Assembly: GCA_008000375.1 (NCBI GenBank)
Contig: SMOI01000049.1
Span: forward strand, 93,724-157,723
From: Poteriospumella lacustris
Lineage: Eukaryota; Sar; Chrysophyceae; Chromulinales; Dinobryaceae
Direction of reading: 5' to 3'
DNA: 64,000 nucleotides
Each line of letters opens with the position of its first letter. The stretch's first letter is position 1. A program made the position numbers and the translations under genes. Below, one piece after another: positions 59,701 through 64,000 of the stretch. Under the pieces are notes generated by a model that saw only the letters and a program-made list of their open reading frames with translations, was not told the DNA's origin and did not search any database.

Positions 59701-62700
59701 TCTTCTGCTGCGACTTGAGGAAGAGCAGGAACTCGGTCATCTCGATGACGCCGCCGCCGTCCACGTCGTACTCGGACATGATCTCCACCACCTTCTCGCG
59801 CTGGCTGTCCATGCCCATCATCTTCAGCAGCGCGCCGAACTCTTCTTCGTCCAGCTGCCCCGACCCGTCCACGTCCACCTCTTCGAACAGGGCCACGGCC
59901 TTTTGGATGTCGCGCGTGGCCTCGCGGACGTTGATGAGGCCCTCGATGAGCTTCAGCTGCTCCGGGTCGATGGGCTTGAGCTTGTACGACTCTTTGTCGA
60001 CGAGCTCCTTCAGCTGCAGGTCCACCCACTCGCGCTTCTCCGGGTCGAAGTACTCGCCGTGCGCCAGGACGTACGTCTGGTGCGAGGGCAGGAGGTAGGA
60101 GATGACGATGCCGACGGAGCGCTCGAAGGGATTGGCCAGGTCGAGGTCGTAGGTGCGCACGATCGACGTCGTGTCGAACCAGTTGTTCGCGTCGCGGATG
60201 CTCAAGTTGCAGTTGCGCGCAGAGACCAAGACGCGACTGCCCACGATCGTCGGCAGCAACTGCACAGCATAGCAGCAGCAGCAAAGCAGCAACAGACAAC
60301 AAACACACCAATGGACAACGAACACACCACGACCGCAGCGGAGGGAGACACCAACACAGACAGACGCAGACACAGACAGACACAGATCAACACAGACATA
60401 CACAGATGACCGTTAATACACAGACAGACACAGACAGACACAGACGGTGGCAGAGGCAGCGCGGGGTGAACGTACCATCAAGACCATGGCGCCCTGCTGA
60501 CCGATGGGGTTCTCGTCGAAGCAAACGTACTCGAGGTTGGCGTTCTCCAAGATGCCGGCGCAGATGACCATCGTGGCGACGGAGTCGAGCGAGTTGTTGG
60601 CGACGAGGAGGTGGCGCAGCACCTTGTTGTCCTGCAGCGCGTCGCCCAGCGCGATGCCGCCGGAGACGCCGAGGGCGTTGTAGGAGAGCTCGAGGAAGGT
60701 CAGCGACTGGTTCATGGCCAGCGACTGGCACAGCTCCGCCGCGCCGCCCAGACGGATCATGTTCCAGCCCAGCCGCAGCGTCGTGAGCGGGCAGCTCTCG
60801 GAGCGCAGCAGCTCGGCGATGGCCTCGCCGCCCGTGACGATGTCGGGCATGACGGTGTTGAGGTTCTCGGAGGAGCCCACCTTGTTGTCGTTGAGCGTCA
60901 GCTCGCGCAGGTTGACGTTGTGGTGCAGCGCCTGGACGAAGTCGCGGCACTCGTCGTCGTCGACGTCGGCCTTCTCGAGCACCAGCCGCGTCAGCGGACA
61001 CTCCCGCGCCGACAGATACGTGTACAGCGCCTTGGCGGCGTCGGGGCCGATCTCGTTGAAGGACATGTCGAGCACGGTGAGGCGCCGCATGGCCACGATG
61101 GCGTCGACGATGGCGGTGAGGCCCGGGTCGGTGAGGTTGTTGTCGCAGACGTTGAGCGACTCGATGTACGGCACGTGCACGATGGCCTCGGCCAGCAGGC
61201 ACGCCACCGCGTTGCCCATGCCCAGGTGCTTCAGGTTCAGCTCGCGCGTGTAGATCTTGCGCAGAATGAGCGTGGCGCGCGGGTTGACGTGGGCGCGCAG
61301 ACAGTTGTCGATGAACATCGACCGCGGCGACAGGCGGCCCGCGCGGTACTCGCCGCCTTCGCCCGCACCGTCGTCGTCACCGTCGCCGTGGCCGTGGCCG
61401 TGGCCGCCGTCCGCGTCGTCGCCGTCGTTCCACATCGTGATCAGCGCGCCGCTGTGGCCGGCCGCGTCGCCGGCGCCGCCGCTCAGGTCGCCGCCGGCGT
61501 CGCGGGGCGCCGCAGCGAAGGCGTCGTCGGTGGCGGCGATGCCCGCCGCGCCACCCGCCGCCGCCGTTTTGCGGAACGCGGCCGTCGGTGGTTGATACGC
61601 CCGCGGCGCTTCCGGCTGCGGCGCCGGCGGCGTCGCGGCGACGCGGCTGGACAGCGACACGGGCCGCCCGGTGCCGCGCAGCTCCTGGCGCTGCGTCGCC
61701 TGCAGCTTCATTCGGTTGACGCGGATCGGCACCGCGGGCACCGCGGCGGCGCCCGTGACGCCTTTCTTCTGCAGCTGCAGCAGCTGCTGCTGCCGCCGCT
61801 GCTTCGTCACGGCGGCCGTCGCGATGCGCGTCGGATTCGTCGCGAGAATCTGGTCGCGGTGCTGGCGCAGCAGGCGGATCTCGTCTTCGACGTCGGAGCC
61901 GTCCGAGTCGTTCTCGTCGTAGAAGTCGCGCTGCAGCGTCTTCTGCTCGACGTACTGGAACAGCGAGTTCGACTGGCGCAGGCGGTCGACGATCTTGCGG
62001 TTGTGCGGGTCGCGGTAGTCGACGCAGACGAGCTCGAGCATCGGCCCGTCGGCCGGCATCGCCGCCACCGCCTGGCCGCCGCTGTAGTCGCTCTTCGCCA
62101 CGTCCTGCGCCGCCGCCGTCATCGACGCCTTGCGACTCGCCTTGCGGCCTCCGCGCGCCCCGGCGGGCATCGTCCGAGCGCCGGTGCTGTTGCCGTTGCC
62201 GGTGGCGGCGTTGCCGTCGGCGGCGTGTTTGTGCACCTTGTACAGCTCGGCGAGGTCGTGCAGCGACACGTCTTCGTTCTCGTCGCGCGGCGCCGCCACC
62301 GTCAGACCGCCGAAGATGCTGCTCACGCGGCGTAGCGACTGGCGCTTCGAATGAATCGTCGCGGCGAAGGGCGCCGCGGTGGTGGCGCCTGCGGCTCCGG
62401 CAGCGGCGCCGCTGTTTACGGCGGCGGTGGCGGCGAGAATCGCCTCGTGCAGCGTCACTGGCCCCGGCGACGCCTTGGCCGGCAGCTGTGACGCTGCCTC
62501 GCTGGGCGTCGGCTTCTTCTTCAGGGCGGAGGTGGAGGCGGCGGCGGCGTCCGCAGCGTCGCCGGGCGGCGGGTGCTGCTGCTCGAAGTTCTTCAGCAGC
62601 GCGGCCTGCAGCGGCGGCAGCTGCTTCGGCTTCGATGGCGACGTGAAACTGACCGTCGCCGCGGTGTGGGCGCTGGACTTCTTCCGCGCCGAGTCGGGCG

Positions 62701-63523
62701 TCGCCTCGCCACCGGTCAGCGTCAGCGGCTCGAGCCGCGGCGTGCGCATCGGCGACTGCAGCATCGCCGCCGTCGCGTCGTACGCGGCGTCCTCCGGGCG
62801 GCTGCTGCCGTCCTGCGTCGGAGACTGCAGCAAATGGTCGAAGGACTGCAGCTCGACGGGCTTCTGCACCAGCTTCATCTCCGAGTACAGCGACTCGGCG
62901 CCCAGCGACTGCGTGCGGATGACCACTTTGGTGTTCATCTTGTACGGCAGCGGGGGGCGGTCGGGGCTGAACGGCGTGTCCGACAGCGCCTTGCGCATGG
63001 GCGAGTCCTTCTGGGGACTGACGAGGTCCATGACTTGCAGGACCTCGGCGGGCAGTCGCTCGTTGTTGTGGCTCTGGGTGATGTTGCGCTGGTTGTACAT
63101 CGCCTTGCAGTGCCGGCCGAACTGCGCCTTCGCCTCGACGCCGAAGTACTTGCCCGTCTCCACCTTCGAATAACCCGCGATACCGCCGGCGATACGATCC
63201 TTTGGATCGAGCGTGAAGGTCTTGGCGAGGGCGAGCAGGTCGTTCATGGGCAAGTTCATTTTCTGGTGGCCGTTTTTGTGGCGCGTTTTCACCGGAGGCG
63301 TCGCAGTGCGCGAGTTCGTCCCCGACGACGCGGAAGTAGCAGAGGGGGCAAAGAGAGCGTTGTTGTATTCGTCGGAATCCATGTCGATGTTGCCCCCGCG
63401 TAAATCGGTGAAGAACGTCGACGATCGCGTGCCACCGGCGGGTTTCCCACCAAACTCCGGTGTGAACGGCCGACTGCTGCTCCCATACTCATCGCCATGC
63501 CTAATACCACCGTTGTTTGCCAT
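56777..63523 (-). CDS. Giant LRR (RNase-inhibitor type) and EF-hand protein, 2,176 aa
   Basis: Exon 1 (63523-60476) and exon 2 (60259-56777) are joined over a 216-nt intron (GTACG...GTGCAG). Residues ~1-750 are Ala/Pro/Ser-rich and likely disordered, with phosphosite-like PxSP motifs. Residues ~765-1050 form about eight leucine-rich repeats of the RNase-inhibitor class (LNVCDNNLTDPGLTAIVDAI, LDMSFNEIGPDAAKALY); the splice falls inside the last repeat and preserves it. Two canonical EF-hands follow at ~1145 (DVDGSGQLDEEEF) and ~1181 (DVDGGGVIEMTEF), indicating Ca2+ binding. Residues ~1280-1620 form an uncharacterised structured region (FRVISPGDRTNILKIAEQSG, LEFDFCAQKRYKADNFALSD). A low-complexity acidic region and another globular part (~1850-2130) lead to a Gly/Lys tail. 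An in-frame ATG at 63550 would add nine residues. Probably a Ca2+-responsive scaffold, perhaps cytoskeletal or flagellar. Confidence 0.85.
60260..60475 (-). other. 216-nt intron with cagacaga-type repeat
   Basis: The longest intron in the window. On the plus strand it holds cagacacagacagacacag repeats (60350-60445), so the sense strand is T/G-rich (tgtctgtctgtg) and A-poor like the other introns. Removal joins GAMVLM to LLPTIVGSRV in frame. Confidence 0.8.
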
Positions 63524-64000
63524 TTTTTCACTGACGATATTCGCAAGCATTTATATGCCAAGAGGGCAACAGGGACAGTCAGAAGAGCTGGATCGATAGT
63601 CGATAGAGTGGTCGGTCTGATCAAACGGAGAGAGCGCGGCCGACGAATAGCATGTCCCTCGTCACTGGCAATCCACAGCACAAGCTTCTTATCGTCTCTC
63701 TTTCCATTCACAGGGATGTTCTGTTTGTGTTGTTCTGATTGTTGGCATTTGAGTGACAGGTGAAGTGTGAAGTGCGAGAGTGCCCTGTGACCTGTGACGG
63801 TGACAGAAAACCGAAAACGTCGAAAAAAAGAAACGGTCAGAACCACCTTTTTCTCAGTGAGGCCCAACTCACAGTTTCAGTGGGGCGGCGCTGTCCGTCG
63901 GTCGTGTTTTCCGGTAGGCTGTTTGTGTTTGGAAATGTAACGGCCTTCGGCGTTAGGAACATGAAACGCCTAACGGACCGCATTCCAATCCAGTCCGCTC
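63524..64000. other. Upstream region of the LRR/EF-hand gene, window end
   Basis: No gene start is visible to the right edge. A TATAAA sequence lies just upstream of the alternative ATG at 63550. A perfect 7-bp inverted repeat (cgttagg/cctaacg) is at 63951-63957 and 63969-63975. Confidence 0.45.

Noticed and set aside
57930-60383. 817-codon minus-strand frame and plus-strand frames of up to 514 codons inside the LRR/EF-hand gene
   Set aside because: Out-of-frame shadows; only the frame with EF-hands and LRRs has domain content.

Overview
The window is nuclear DNA of a unicellular eukaryote. It holds 27 well-supported protein genes plus one doubtful small one, packed tightly on both strands. 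They include a proteasome beta subunit, a UMP/CMP kinase, an RNA polymerase I/III subunit, an ER protein disulfide isomerase ending in KDEL, an exportin, a COMM-domain protein and cAMP-receptor-like GPCRs. Ten genes have one or two short GT-AG introns (mostly 58-73 nt, a few of 126-216 nt, one of only 34 nt). The lineage cannot be fixed by reading alone. Slime-mould-type GPCRs, few introns and high GC would fit an amoebozoan, a stramenopile or a relative of animals and fungi. A bipartite-looking presequence on an RNase II-type protein hints at a complex plastid, but this is only a hint. No viral, toxin, CRISPR, rRNA, tRNA or transposon gene was seen.

Left part (1-11.6 kb): four minus-strand genes in tandem (DnaJ/Hsp40 with a heat-shock element upstream, an orphan multi-pass membrane protein, a serine carboxypeptidase and a very long type-B carboxylesterase), then a crotonase-family gene and a DDX47/Rrp3 helicase on the plus strand. 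From 11.65 to 15.9 kb lies a 4.2-kb stretch without a credible gene; its plus strand is strikingly poor in T and carries several long G runs.

Middle (15.9-37.3 kb): a GAF-like protein, an RNB-domain protein, a nuclear protein with a PP1-docking-like motif, a PH-domain protein, a proteasome beta-3-like subunit, three related 7TM receptors in alternating orientation, an Rcf2/HIG1-like mitochondrial protein, a fused Asp/Asn beta-hydroxylase-sulfotransferase, a COMMD7-like protein, PDI and a bacterial-type GNAT. Highly expressed-looking genes here (PDI, the 411-aa PH protein) use TTG for most leucines.

Right part (37.7-64 kb): base composition becomes much more GC-rich, with Ala/Pro-rich insertions and many spurious open frames on both strands. 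Genes are a sortilin/Ycf48-like ectodomain joined to an XK-like membrane region, a PH-domain helical protein, a GT54 glycosyltransferase, UMP/CMP kinase, RPAC2/AC19, exportin-5-like, a mitochondrial membrane protein and a 2,176-aa LRR/EF-hand protein. Two of these genes show an apparent frame break.

Across the window the non-coding sense strand (introns, 3' flanks) is T-rich and A-poor, and the sign of this skew flips between convergent genes. That makes it a usable indicator of transcription direction and suggests that the 4.2-kb gene-free tract is transcribed leftward.
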